From Arabidopsis thaliana (taxonomy: Eukaryota > Streptophyta > Magnoliopsida > Brassicales > Brassicaceae), in assembly GCF_000001735.4 (NCBI RefSeq), contig NC_003075.7:14261001-14325000 (forward strand): a stretch of 64,000 nucleotides of DNA. Direction: 5' to 3'. Of the stretch, positions 50,498 to 62,664 are shown piece after piece. Under the pieces are notes generated by a model. That model was not told the DNA's origin. It saw only the letters and a list, made by a program, of their open reading frames with translations, and made no database searches. How positions within the stretch are numbered: the stretch's first letter is position 1; each line of letters starts with the position of its first letter. The position numbers and the translations under genes are program-made.

Positions 50498-51128
50498 ATG
50501 GGAAAATCTTTGCTAAGTTTATTTGTTATCCTCCTTTCGTTTGATTCTATAAACTCTTATTTGATGCCTCCTCTCTTCAGAAAATTCAATGTCCAAATAG
50601 TAAATCAACTTGAGTTTCACAAGATACTGAAAGTTCATTGCAAGAGCAAATCTCACAATTTCCCAATCACATATCTTAAAATTGGTGAAAGTTTTCAGTT
50701 TAAATTTAAAATTTATCCAAAAACTCAGTATTGGTGTAATTTATGGCAGGTGAGAAAACACATTTTTAACTTTTTTATACATTTCTTTACATATTGTCAT
50801 GTATAAAAATTAAGATGAGTATCAGTGATTGTACTATAAATTTTTGACCAACTTTTTATTTCATCTTTGTTTGTTATAGGGACCAAATTACAAACACCAT
50901 GTGGTTTTTGATGCGTTTCGTCCAGACAAAGATTTTATAGATGGTACATGTACTGGTATGCATCCTAATGTATGTAGATGGACTGCAAAAGAAGAAGGAG
51001 TCTATGTCCGCAACAAAAAGTTCGAAGGAGAATATTTCATGTATACATGGGATGGTCCATCAAAACTTGGAAACATCTCTCCAGTGTCTGCACCTACAAG
51101 TGAATCAGAATTGGACTCATCAGTCTAA
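50498..51128 (+). CDS. S-protein homologue (S1 family) 2, intron-containing
   Basis: Two exons, 50498-50749 and 50880-51128, joined in phase 0, give 166 aa. Signal peptide 1-20 (LLSLFVILLSFDSINS). The S1 pattern is present: VQIVNQLEFHKILKVHCKSKSHNF, FQFKF, QYWCNLW, then, after the intron, HVVFDAF, GTCTGMHPNVCRWTAKEEGVYV. Four cysteines align with the family. Two odd points: most family members lack introns, yet here a clean GT/AG intron sits between the central WC motif and the last strands; and there is a Ser/Thr/Pro-rich tail of about 25 residues after YTWDG. If the intron were retained the reading frame would stop soon after 50749. Confidence 0.85.
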
Positions 51129-51221
51129 CCCCACATAGATCTAAAAAAAATTATATCATGATGTATAATCTTTGGTATCAATAATTGTATGTTGGTTTCA
51201 ATTACAAGCCCAACTATTGTT

Positions 51222-51246
51222 TGGGCCTAATATTTATATATGGGCC
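51222..51246 (+). promoter_or_regulatory. Site II (TGGGCC) elements of RPT2a promoter
   Basis: TGGGCC at 51222-51227 and 51241-51246, with AGCCCA (reverse orientation) at 51207-51212. Such TGGGCY clusters are the usual promoter code of proteasome, ribosomal and cell-proliferation genes, bound by TCP factors. Confidence 0.6.
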
Positions 51247-51368
51247 TTAGTCAAAGATTAAAAAAAAAACATTTCTTCTTCCCAAAGCCAGAAAATATCA
51301 GTACAAGAGTACAAGAGAGAAAGAAAGGAACCTCGAACTCAGAGAAATTGAGAGAAGAGAGAAGAATC

Positions 51369-53386
<2,018 letters not shown>

Positions 53387-53869
53387 AATTATAATCATAT
53401 CGTCATCATCGGCTTTCCTCCTCCACACTTTGTTATAATACTTTTGCTTCTGCTTAGGATCTTTCTGGTCATATAAATTGATCATGTTTTCTGATCTCCT
53501 CCGGTAAAACAATTCCTCATTTCCATTTAGGATGTCTATTTCGCATTAAACTTAACCAACTGAAACCAAGCCCAAATAAAAAAACTGATCTTGTCACAGA
53601 ATGTGAGGACAAAAAAAAAACAAAAAAAAATTCTCTCTTCCTTGGCATAACCAACTCTTCAAACTCTCTCTATCCTGGATGCTTCACACAAATTTGTGGA
53701 GCGCTTGAAAAATTGTTTCATAAAAATAGTTGTCTATATTTAATTTCGGTAATCTATTGTGCAAACATCGGCTAAATAGTAATTACACAGGTTCTTTTAA
53801 GTTTTAACAAATCGAAACTTACTTCATAATGTGAAGAGAGGAGATAATTCAAAAGTTACTAAGTGTCGC
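53387..53869. other. Convergent 3' UTRs of RPT2a and lectin kinase
   Basis: No gene; the two stop codons are 484 bases apart and the genes converge, so transcripts may overlap. Confidence 0.6.
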
Positions 53870-55921
53870 TTAGCGCCCATGCGAGACAAATGGTTCTGTA
53901 AACGTCAATGTAGCCACCGAACAGGGCTCTGCAAGGGACTCAGCTGCTTCACCGAAGCCTTCAATGGCTCCAACGTTCTCCCTAGCTTTCACAATGTCAA
54001 ACAAGTTGTTTGGTAGCTGAGCCACACCGTCCAAGAACTGGATGACGCTCGACATGCTTGGTCTGACGGCTGCAACCGGATGCGAACAGAACAAGCCGAG
54101 CTTCAGAACCAGTGCTACTTGCTCCTCAAGGTACTTATCATCCTGCTTTACCCTCTCATCAACCACTTGCAATATGTCATCTTCCCAACAATCTAGCACC
54201 CAATCCGTAAGAACCATCTCGCTCGGCGAAGATGCTCGTGGCAAGACGGGTCTTCGCCCGCAAGTAATCTCTAACATTAGTATTCCAAACGCGAATACAT
54301 CAGAACTTGTGCTTGCCTTCCCTGTTCTTGAAAGCTCTGGTGAGATGTATCCAAACGTACCAGCCACGTTAGAGGTTTGAGGATCAAACCCGTGTTCACA
54401 GAGCTTTGCGAGACCAAAATCACCGAGCTTTCCGTTCATAGAATCATCAAGAAGAACGTTTGCTGGCTTAATGTCTCTGTGAATAATGACTTGAACCCAC
54501 TGGTGGTGTAAATAGCAGAGACCAGAAGCAACATCTTTGATGATCTTGAATCTTTGTGACCAATCAAGACTCTGTTCTGGTTGGTGGTAGAGAAACTTAT
54601 CAAGACTGCCTTTTGGCATACAGTCGTAAACCAAATAGAGTTCTCCTTTGCGCCTACAGTAGCCAAGAAGCCGAACTAGATTAGGATGTCTGAGACGCCC
54701 AATGGTCGCGATCTCTGCCACAAACTCTCTCATTCCTTGTCTTGAATCATGAGAAACTTTCTTCACCGCGATGTCCATGTTAGACGTCGATAATGTACCT
54801 TTATATACTTTTCCAAACCCTCCTTTACCAAGAAGCTCGCTGTTCCTGAAACCCTTTGTGGCAATGTAAAGATCCTTGTAAGCAAACCTATGTGGACCAA
54901 ACTGAACCTCCCAGTCTTCAAGAACTTCCATTAACTTCTTCCTTTTCAAGAAAAGCATATAGCTTATGGTCAAGAAGACGAGGATGGCGAGGCTGGTTAA
55001 ACTCAAACTAATAGCCAAGATCTTTTTCACACTTGTACTCCGAGAGTCTCTAGGAAGTTTTGGAAGACGAGAAATATCTATATTTGAAGCTGTCCCATTG
55101 AGCTTGAAGGTCCAACCAAGAATATAGTGAGATGAACGAAGACGGCCTGTGGCTGAAGTGAAGCCAACATACATAGAGTCGAAAAGATATGGAGATAAAT
55201 CTTTGGTTAGAGAAAGCAATGGAATCTTTGGCTTAGGGAGATGAATAGGATGGATTGTGACGTTAAGTTGTCTCCTTGAGGAATCATATTCAATCCAGGC
55301 TTGTATAGGTTTTTGATTTATGAGGCGGATGTTTTTGAAAGTACCATCATCGTCTTCGTAATAACCTGCTGTAGAAGCTTTCTCTGAGCTCAAGCTATTG
55401 ATGTCAATACCAACATGGTTATTATCCATGTCATCAAATTCTTGATTTTGAAATGTATCAAACTCAACTGCTACAATATGATTAGAGGGATCTCCATTGT
55501 TTGTCAAATTAAAGAGCCCTAGATATTGTGAGGATGAACTATAGGGCAAGCCTTTGGTGGGAGAGATGACAAATGCAAGTCCATGGCCATCAAGTGCATT
55601 AACATTAGAGACTATAGCGAAAACAAAGGTAGTGGAGAAAGACGAAACGGTACCGTTTGGTGAGTTCTTGAATCTAACTGGAGAGTTGTAGAAAACGTGA
55701 CCATATGAGAATTCAGACGAATTTGTGAGCTTCATCAAGCCTTTGGAGTTAGTAATTGCAATTCCAGAGTTGTCGTACAAGTAACCATTAAAACCAAACT
55801 CTCCTTCTTCACTCTGAGAAAGTGCTTTGTTGGAGAAGAATTGCAGCACCAGAAGAAGCACTAGTACAAAAAATTTCATCGTTTTGCAATTCTTTTTTCC
55901 TCTCATGAATGATCTTACCAT
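53870..55921 (-). CDS. LECRK59: L-type lectin-domain receptor kinase (LecRK-V.9 type)
   Basis: One exon, up to 683 aa. The signal peptide is FFVLVLLLVLQFFSNKALS; translation may start at the M at codon 15 (MKFFVL, position 55879), giving 669 aa and a better secretion signal, so I favour that start although the frame opens 14 codons earlier. The legume-lectin domain spans about 37-280 (FGFNGYLY, VAVEFDTFQNQEFDDMDNNHVGIDIN, LRSSHYILGWTF). A transmembrane helix is at 301-323. The kinase domain (about 359-640) has GKGGFGKVYKG, the ATP lysine in IAVKK (K387), HRDIKPANVLLDD (481) and DFGLAK (501), so it is an RD, probably active kinase. Such receptors act at the plasma membrane, some in defence and extracellular-ATP or glycan sensing; the ligand here is unknown. 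Matches At4g29050. Confidence 0.94.
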   Translation of the reverse strand: MVRSFMRGKKNCKTMKFFVLVLLLVLQFFSNKALSQSEEGEFGFNGYLYDNSGIAITNSKGLMKLTNSSEFSYGHVFYNSPVRFKNSPNGTVSSFSTTFVFAIVSNVNALDGHGLAFVISPTKGLPYSSSSQYLGLFNLTNNGDPSNHIVAVEFDTFQNQEFDDMDNNHVGIDINSLSSEKASTAGYYEDDDGTFKNIRLINQKPIQAWIEYDSSRRQLNVTIHPIHLPKPKIPLLSLTKDLSPYLFDSMYVGFTSATGRLRSSHYILGWTFKLNGTASNIDISRLPKLPRDSRSTSVKKILAISLSLTSLAILVFLTISYMLFLKRKKLMEVLEDWEVQFGPHRFAYKDLYIATKGFRNSELLGKGGFGKVYKGTLSTSNMDIAVKKVSHDSRQGMREFVAEIATIGRLRHPNLVRLLGYCRRKGELYLVYDCMPKGSLDKFLYHQPEQSLDWSQRFKIIKDVASGLCYLHHQWVQVIIHRDIKPANVLLDDSMNGKLGDFGLAKLCEHGFDPQTSNVAGTFGYISPELSRTGKASTSSDVFAFGILMLEITCGRRPVLPRASSPSEMVLTDWVLDCWEDDILQVVDERVKQDDKYLEEQVALVLKLGLFCSHPVAAVRPSMSSVIQFLDGVAQLPNNLFDIVKARENVGAIEGFGEAAESLAEPCSVATLTFTEPFVSHGR

Positions 55922-56743
55922 AAGTTTTTCTTTTTTTGGTCAAAACCATATGATTATAATATGAAAAAGATCTAAATAGGCTTTATCTGTATGACTTGGA
56001 GGGTCAAAAACTAAAGTCTTTTAGACTCTTAGTAATAAAATGTTGAATAAGTCTTGTTCGACGCCTCTTATTGATTTATTAAGAAATTGACCAGCATGAA
56101 AAGGAGGCATTGCTACTATGTAATGTCTGGGGGGGAGTTTCACATCGATATAGGCTATTGATGGGCCTTAGTATGAAGCCCGTAAGCCCATATTGAAGCT
56201 CGAGTCTTGATGGCGCAGGAGAGAGAGAAAAAGACAATCACCTGTAGTAATCTTTGAAGACTCTTATCTCCTCTATCCACCAAGAGAGGGAAAACGAAAT
56301 AAAAATAGCACAGGGGAGAGACAAAATGAGATAAGGATTTGAAGCCTCTCACCACTCTCCTCGTTTTCGCTTCGTGCTTATTTGTCAAACGCGAACATTT
56401 CACCGAAACTTAGCGACTTTTCTCGCTTTACTCTTTCTGGGAGCAATTTCTCAGAGCATAGGCGAGCTTAAAGGTAGCTCCTTTTCTTAGCTTTGCTCAA
56501 ATGGGTTTCTTAGTTACTCTTCTTATGTTTCCGTGATAAGATGGTTCGAAATTTACTAGCTTTCTTAATGGAAATTTTTGAGTTTTTCTAGTTAGACTAC
56601 AATGAAATTTCAATTCGAAATTGAGAAAAAGAGTGGTCCTTTTCTTCATATGCTTTCAGATTAGTCTGTGTTGTTGTCTGAGGAAAGCTTGTAATTTTGA
56701 CAGTGTGTAATGGTTTTCTATGTGTAGGTGACAGTTCTTAGCT
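55922..56743. other. Divergent promoter region of lectin kinase and EF-Ts gene
   Basis: TGGGCC at 56162-56167 and CCCGTAAGCCCAT nearby suit a housekeeping plastid-protein promoter. The EF-Ts leader has an intron, 56474-56727 (AAAG|GTAGC ... TGTAG|GTGAC), ending 16 bases before the ATG at 56744. Confidence 0.65.
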
Positions 56744-59700
56744 ATGGCTACGATTACACCTTCTTCTATTAGCAATGCCTGGCTCATTCCTGGAGCTTCT
56801 TTTACTGTAAAGAAGAGTGATTGTTCCATCAAATGTAGCTTTTCGCGTAAAGCTGGGAAACAGATTCTATCATCAACGCAGAGACTTGTGTTACCTTTGT
56901 CGACTTCACTTAGATTGTTTCCTACACATGGAAGGCAGTTTGTGTTGCATCCTCATCGTAGAGCTACTGGGACTGATGTTGTGGCGGCTGTAGAGGAACA
57001 AGATTCTACTCCTGTTGTTGCGGAGGATAAAGAAACCGTGGCTAGTGAGAAGTCAGATGCTCCTGCTCCAACATCTCAGTCAAGGGGAACAGCAAGACCT
57101 GGAAGGAAGAGTGAGATGCCTGCGGTTAAGAACGAGGAGCTGGTTCCTGGAGCTACTTTCACTGGGAAAGTACGAGCTATTCAGCCTTTTGGAGCTTTTG
57201 TTGATTTTGGTGCTTTTACTGATGGATTAGTCCATGTTTCTCAATTGAGTGACAACTTTGTTAAGGATGTTTCGAGTGTTGTCACTATTGGACAAGAGGT
57301 GAAGGTAAGGCTAGTGGAAGCTGACATTGAGTCAAAACGTATTTCTTTAACTATGCGTGAGAATGATGATCCTCCTAAGCGTCAGTCTGGTGGTAGTGAT
57401 AAGCCGAGATCAGGAGGGAAAAGGGATGGTTCTAAAGGAGGAGGACAGAGGAAGGGAGAAGGGTTTAACTCAAAGTTTGCCAAAGGGCAGATGTTGGATG
57501 GAGTGGTCAAGAATTTAACGAGGTCAGGAGCGTTTATAACTATAGGAGAAGGCGAAGAAGGGTTTTTACCGACGGCTGAGGAAGCAGATGATGGTATTGG
57601 AAGCATGATGATGGGTGGCTCTTCGTTGCAAGCTGGACAAGAGGTGAAGGTTCGTGTGTTGAGGATAGCAAGGGGACGTGTTACTTTAACAATGAAAGAG
57701 GAAGATGATGGTAAGTTTGATGAAACAACCACTCAGGGAGTTGTGCATACAGCCACAAATCCGTTTATGCTTGCTTTCCGTAAGAACGAAGAGATTGCTG
57801 CGTTTCTTGACAAGAGGGAGGAAGAGGCAGAGAAGCCACCTGTTGAGACACCAGTAGAGCCTGAAGCTGAAGCCTCTGTCACCTCAGCTGAAGTCGAGGA
57901 ATCGGTATGTGTCCCAGCTGAAGTAACAAGTGAAGAGGTTCCCTCGTCAGAAACTCCCAAGGTAGTAGAAGAAGAAGTGATAGCTACCAAAGCTGAAGAT
58001 GATTCGCCGGAAAAAGAAGAGCAAACGGAAACACTTGCTGCAGCAGCTGAAGCTGAAGAGGTGGTTCCTCCAATTCCAGAAACCAAAAGTAAGTTGACTA
58101 AAAATCACTAGATTGTAATTTTTTTTGTGTGCTACTTCTCATATTGGTTTATTATGATCAGTATCAGTTTATCAGAATCATTTAAAAAGATTATACAATG
58201 TTTGTATCTTAGAACTCTATCCAAGGTAACATATACAGCTAAAGCGTTGGGGATACTCCAAATTATAGTAGAGACCTTAACCACATAAATAGTCACATGA
58301 ACTACGTGTTCTAAAAAAATCCAGAATAATCAAATTCATGAAGTTTTGTTTGATGGAGCAAAAGGTGATAAGAAACATATAAGACCACAAAGATAAAGAC
58401 ATTTTAGTTCATTGTGTAATGATTACTAGCATTGACCCTTTTCTTCTACCGGTGACCAGGTGAAGAGGAAATTGTTGAGAACTCTATTCCTCCAAACTCA
58501 GCCACTGATGAAGTTTCATCTCCAGAAGCTTTAGCAAGTGAAGAGGTTGAGAAGGAGCAAGTGGTTGCCGAAACACCTGTTGATGAAGTCAAGACTCCTG
58601 CACCTGTAGTCACAGAAGCTTCTTCTGAGGAAAGTGGCAACACCGCTACTGCTGAAAGCATCAAAGGTCCTTCTTTTGTCCATCCTTTACCTGTTTTACT
58701 TCCTGACTCATGACCTAATGGTTTATGTGAGATTCCATCTCCTAACACAAAAATGTAACAGGCATTTCACCAGCTCTAGTGAAGCAGCTGAGAGAAGAAA
58801 CAGGGGCAGGAATGATGGACTGCAAGAATGCTCTTTCAGAGAGTGAGGGCGATATGGTCAAAGCTCAAGAGTACCTCCGCAAGAAGGGACTAGCGAGCGC
58901 AGATAAGAAAGCAAGCAGAGCCACATCCGAGGGAAGAATTGGTGCTTATATCCACGACAGCAGAATCGGTGTCCTCTTGGAGGTTAATTGTGAGACTGAT
59001 TTTGTCTCACGTGGCGACATTTTCAAGGAACTTGTTGATGATCTGGCGATGCAGGTAACTCCAAGTTTCTAGCTGAAACATTTTCTTCGTTTTGCTATAA
59101 CTGAGAATATAATTTGACCTGACATGTAGGTGGCTGCGTGTCCTCAAGTAGAGTATCTTGTAACAGAAGATGTTTCAGAAGAAATTGTGAAGAAAGAAAA
59201 AGAGATAGAGATGCAAAAGGAAGATCTTTTGTCGAAACCGGAACAAATAAGGGAGAAGATAGTGGACGGTCGGATAAAGAAAAGGCTAGATTCACTTGCA
59301 TTGCTTGAGCAACCATACATTAAAGACGATAAGGTGATAGTTAAGGATCTTGTAAAGCAGAGGATTGCAACCATTGGAGAAAACATCAAAGTGAAGAGAT
59401 TTGTGAGGTACACTCTCGGAGAAGGCCTTGAGAAGAAAAGCCAGGACTTTGCTGCTGAGGTTGCTGCCCAAACTGCAGCTAAACCGAAAGCTAAAGAAGA
59501 GCCAAAAGCTGAAGAGGCCAAGGAAGCTGTTGCAAGGTGAGAAATTTTTTATAGTCTTTGCTCTTCTTGACATGAATTCTTATAATGTTGGCTATAGAAA
59601 GATTCAAACTTTTTGCAATACGGCACTGCAGCCCACCAACTACAGTGGTTTCAGCTGCTCTTGTAAAGCAACTGCGTGAAGAGACAGGAGCTGGAATGAT

Positions 59701-60315
59701 GGATTGCAAGAAGGCATTGGCGGCGACAGGAGGAGATCTTGAGAAAGCACAAGAATTCCTCAGAAAGAAGGGTCTCTCATCAGCTGATAAAAAATCAAGC
59801 CGGCTTGCATCAGAAGGGAGAATCGGTTCGTACATCCACGATTCTCGGATTGGAGTTCTGATAGAAGTGAACTGTGAGACTGACTTTGTCGGAAGAAGCG
59901 AAAAATTCAAGGAATTGGTTGATGATCTTGCAATGCAAGCAGTGGCTAATCCACAGGTAAGAAAATGTCCTCAGCTGAAACAATGGCATAAATTGGTTGT
60001 TGGTCTCTGACCTGAAATGTCTACGTGCAGGTGCAATATGTTTCAATAGAGGACATTCCAGAGGAGATAAAGCAGAAAGAAAAAGAGATTGAGATGCAAA
60101 GAGAGGATCTTTTGTCGAAACCAGAGAACATAAGGGAGAAGATTGTGGAAGGAAGAATCTCAAAGAGGCTTGGAGAATGGGCATTGCTTGAGCAGCCTTA
60201 CATCAAAGACGACAGTGTTCTGGTGAAGGATCTGGTGAAGCAAACAGTGGCTACTCTTGGGGAAAACATCAAAGTCAGAAGGTTTGTGAAGTTTACTCTT
60301 GGAGAAGATAACTGA
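56744..60315 (+). CDS. PETs: Chloroplast elongation factor Ts polyprotein (PETs/EMB2726)
   Basis: Six coding exons (56744-58088, 58460-58666, 58762-59054, 59130-59536, 59632-59956, 60031-60315) give 953 aa. A Ser-rich transit peptide leads (about 1-80). Two S1 RNA-binding domains follow, at about 131-205 ([23 protein letters not shown]) and 244-320 ([21 protein letters not shown]), then an acidic Glu/Ala-rich linker (about 350-515), and two complete EF-Ts modules at 518-735 and 757-953, each beginning [18 protein letters not shown] and containing [27 protein letters not shown]-Ts recycles GDP from EF-Tu in plastid translation. In Chlamydomonas the S1 part is processed into ribosomal protein PSRP-7, so a polyprotein with ribosome-linked and soluble forms is known. 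Loss is embryo-lethal. Matches At4g29060. Confidence 0.96.
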
Positions 60316-61108
60316 TGAGACAGACGAAGTAAAGTTTTCAAATAAGGGAGCTCTGTTTTGTGTCATGGAGTTTAAAGTAAAAGTCTTCCTTTTTGTTTTG
60401 TAGACAAAATCTTCAGTATTCACATTTTGATTAGTTTTTAATCAAAACCTGTAATTTTTTGTTCATGAAAATATGAGATTTGCATTATATAAATGTGCAT
60501 TTAGTGACAATGTGACATTATACACTAAATTCGGAGAAAGATTGGTTATAATGAAATTTTAAACCTTATTTTAAATAGAAGTTTCAAATGAATTTCCCTG
60601 AAGAAGTGAAACTAAATAAAATAATTTTTTGTTTCCTTTTGGATATTATATCTAAATATAAAAATCAAACCGACCGAATTACTACATACACTACAATAAT
60701 GTTTTTTTCCTTTTATAATTTGTGGGCTAAAAAAGGTCGGTCGGCCCATTTTGAGCCCAATAAAATTTAGGGATAGATAAAGACATAAAGTAACGAACGA
60801 TATTCCGAGGTTGTCATTTGCTAAGGAAAAAAAAAACGAAAACGTGTGTCTGTCTCTTCTCGTAGCGTCTCTCAAGCTCAGGTTCGTGAACATTCCAATC
60901 TCTCAATGCAAAAGCTCATTCGAATTATCCTTCTCTGTTATTTTCGAGATCCGATTTACTCTTCTTTACTAGTCAATTCTAGGGTTTTGAGTATTGATCT
61001 TTCGCAATTTCGAAATTTTCCCAATTTGAAAAGATAAAAATCTTCCCTTTTTGTCTGGATCACACTTGATTGCTGAAGTCATTGCATGCACTGTTTTGTT
61101 GTTTACAG
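60316..61108. other. EF-Ts 3' UTR, spacer, and phospholipase leader
   Basis: GGCCCA and AGCCCA motifs at about 60743-60758 precede a first untranslated exon around 60810-60881 (CTCAG|GTTCG) whose intron ends at 61108, immediately before the ATG. No gene otherwise. Confidence 0.6.
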
Positions 61109-62035
61109 ATGAATTTTGGGTTGCCAAGTATATCTTGGTTTGGTAGCATCAGCACAAAGAAAGATGTAGCTATGATTGATTCCGTGACACCAACAACAAC
61201 TTCTCTATTGGAACAGCCAGAGCAAGAGAAAGCAACAACCTTTCTTCTCAAACAGCCAGAGAAAGAGAAAGGCTTATTTGATATAAAGATATGGACTTGG
61301 TCCTCCTTCAGTTCAGTTCTTCCTTGGTCTGCAAATGCCTCTGATGGTAAGCAGAAACCCACTACTATCAACAGAGGGTTAAAAAGGCATGCTCTTTCTC
61401 GGAGGTCATCAAGATCAAATGGTGTGAATACTGTTTATCGGTTTAGACCTTATGTGTCTAAGGTTCCGTGGCATACAGGGACGAGGGCGTTTCTGTCACA
61501 GCTTTTCCCGAGATATGGACATTATTGTGGACCTAACTGGTCTAGTGGGAAAGATGGAGGTTCGATGGTTTGGGATCAGAGACCTATTGATTGGTTAGAT
61601 CATTGCTGTTATTGCCATGATATTGGTTATGATACTCATGACCAGGCAGAGTTGCTTAAAGCTGACATGGCGTTTCTTGAGTGTTTGGAATCAAACAAGC
61701 GTGTAGTTACTAGGGGAGATGCTCAAGTTGCTCACTTTTACAAAACAATGTGCATTACAGGTAACTACAATCTCCTTATGCTTTTATATCAATGTGGGAT
61801 TATTTCATAATTTACCTTATTATTCAGGTAGTAATATTTGATAATGGCCGTTTCCATTTGGTGATGTACTGATGTATCTTGAAACCATCTATCTCGAATG
61901 CTTTCAGGTCTCAAGAGCATACTAATACCCTACAGAAGTTACCTTGTGAAGATACAATACGGGCAAAATCTACTCGACTTTGGCTGGATAGTGAGCAACC
62001 TCAGCAAGAGAAGCTGGAGTTTTCAGAAAAACTGA
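61109..62035 (+). CDS. Phospholipase A2 family protein
   Basis: Two coding exons (61109-61760, 61908-62035) give 259 aa. The ATG is the first codon after a leader-intron acceptor (TTTACAG|ATG). The N-terminal ~110 residues are low complexity with EQPEQEKA and LKQPEKEKG repeats and a basic RHALSRRSSRSN segment; no clear secretory signal. The PLA2-like core contains RYGHYCGPNWSSGKDGG (calcium-loop-like YCG.NWS.G) and WLDHCCYCHDIGYDTHD with the catalytic pair His170/Asp171. The usual CCxxHDxCxD has G in place of the second Cys. This matches a large, atypical plant PLA2-like family distinct from the short secreted sPLA2s, probably organellar or endomembrane, activity unproven. Corresponds to At4g29070 (from memory). 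Confidence 0.88.
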
Positions 62036-62664
62036 GACATAAGGAAGTATATCGGAGGTACTCTGTCATCCCGGTAAGCCTTTGTGGGTGTCTTCACTTT
62101 CGTTTTGTACATAGAAGTCATAAAGAAAGGAATCTGAGGATTAGGTTCTTTAGTAGTATAGATATATATGTTTAGTATGAAGATGTGAAAACGCTAGTAA
62201 GTGTTGTGCGTCTTGTAAACCCGTTGTACATGTCTAGTAATAAACCCTTGTTTTTGAAGTCTTTTGTTTGAATGATATAAGCTCTATCAAAGGATCATTA
62301 TAACTTCATTTCATGGAAACTCATGAACTAGAAAAACTATTTTCTATAGTAAAGTTTGCATCCAAAACATATATAACAATGAAAACCACATCCGGTTTAC
62401 ACACTACCAAAACTTTTATACATATGAATTATGAAGTCTTCCTTGGCAAACACACATACACAAACCCATATGTTTCATTAGATTGATTAGAGAAAGAAGT
62501 AAGAGGAAGAGGCCTTATTAGAGCTTAGTAGAGGCTGGTTTAAGAAAGATCAAACATCACTCCTAGCACACAAACACACAAGAATACTTCAAAACAAAAT
62601 GGCTATTCAATTTCTTAAAAACATATTTTTTCAAATCATATATTATCACATAAAAGGGCTTTTC
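62036..62664. other. Convergent 3' UTRs of phospholipase and IAA27
   Basis: No gene; the phospholipase and IAA27 transcripts converge here. Confidence 0.6.

Noticed and set aside
57382-58086. Minus-strand frames opposite the EF-Ts gene
   Set aside because: Antisense shadows of Glu/Ala-rich coding sequence; Ser/Thr-rich low-complexity products.
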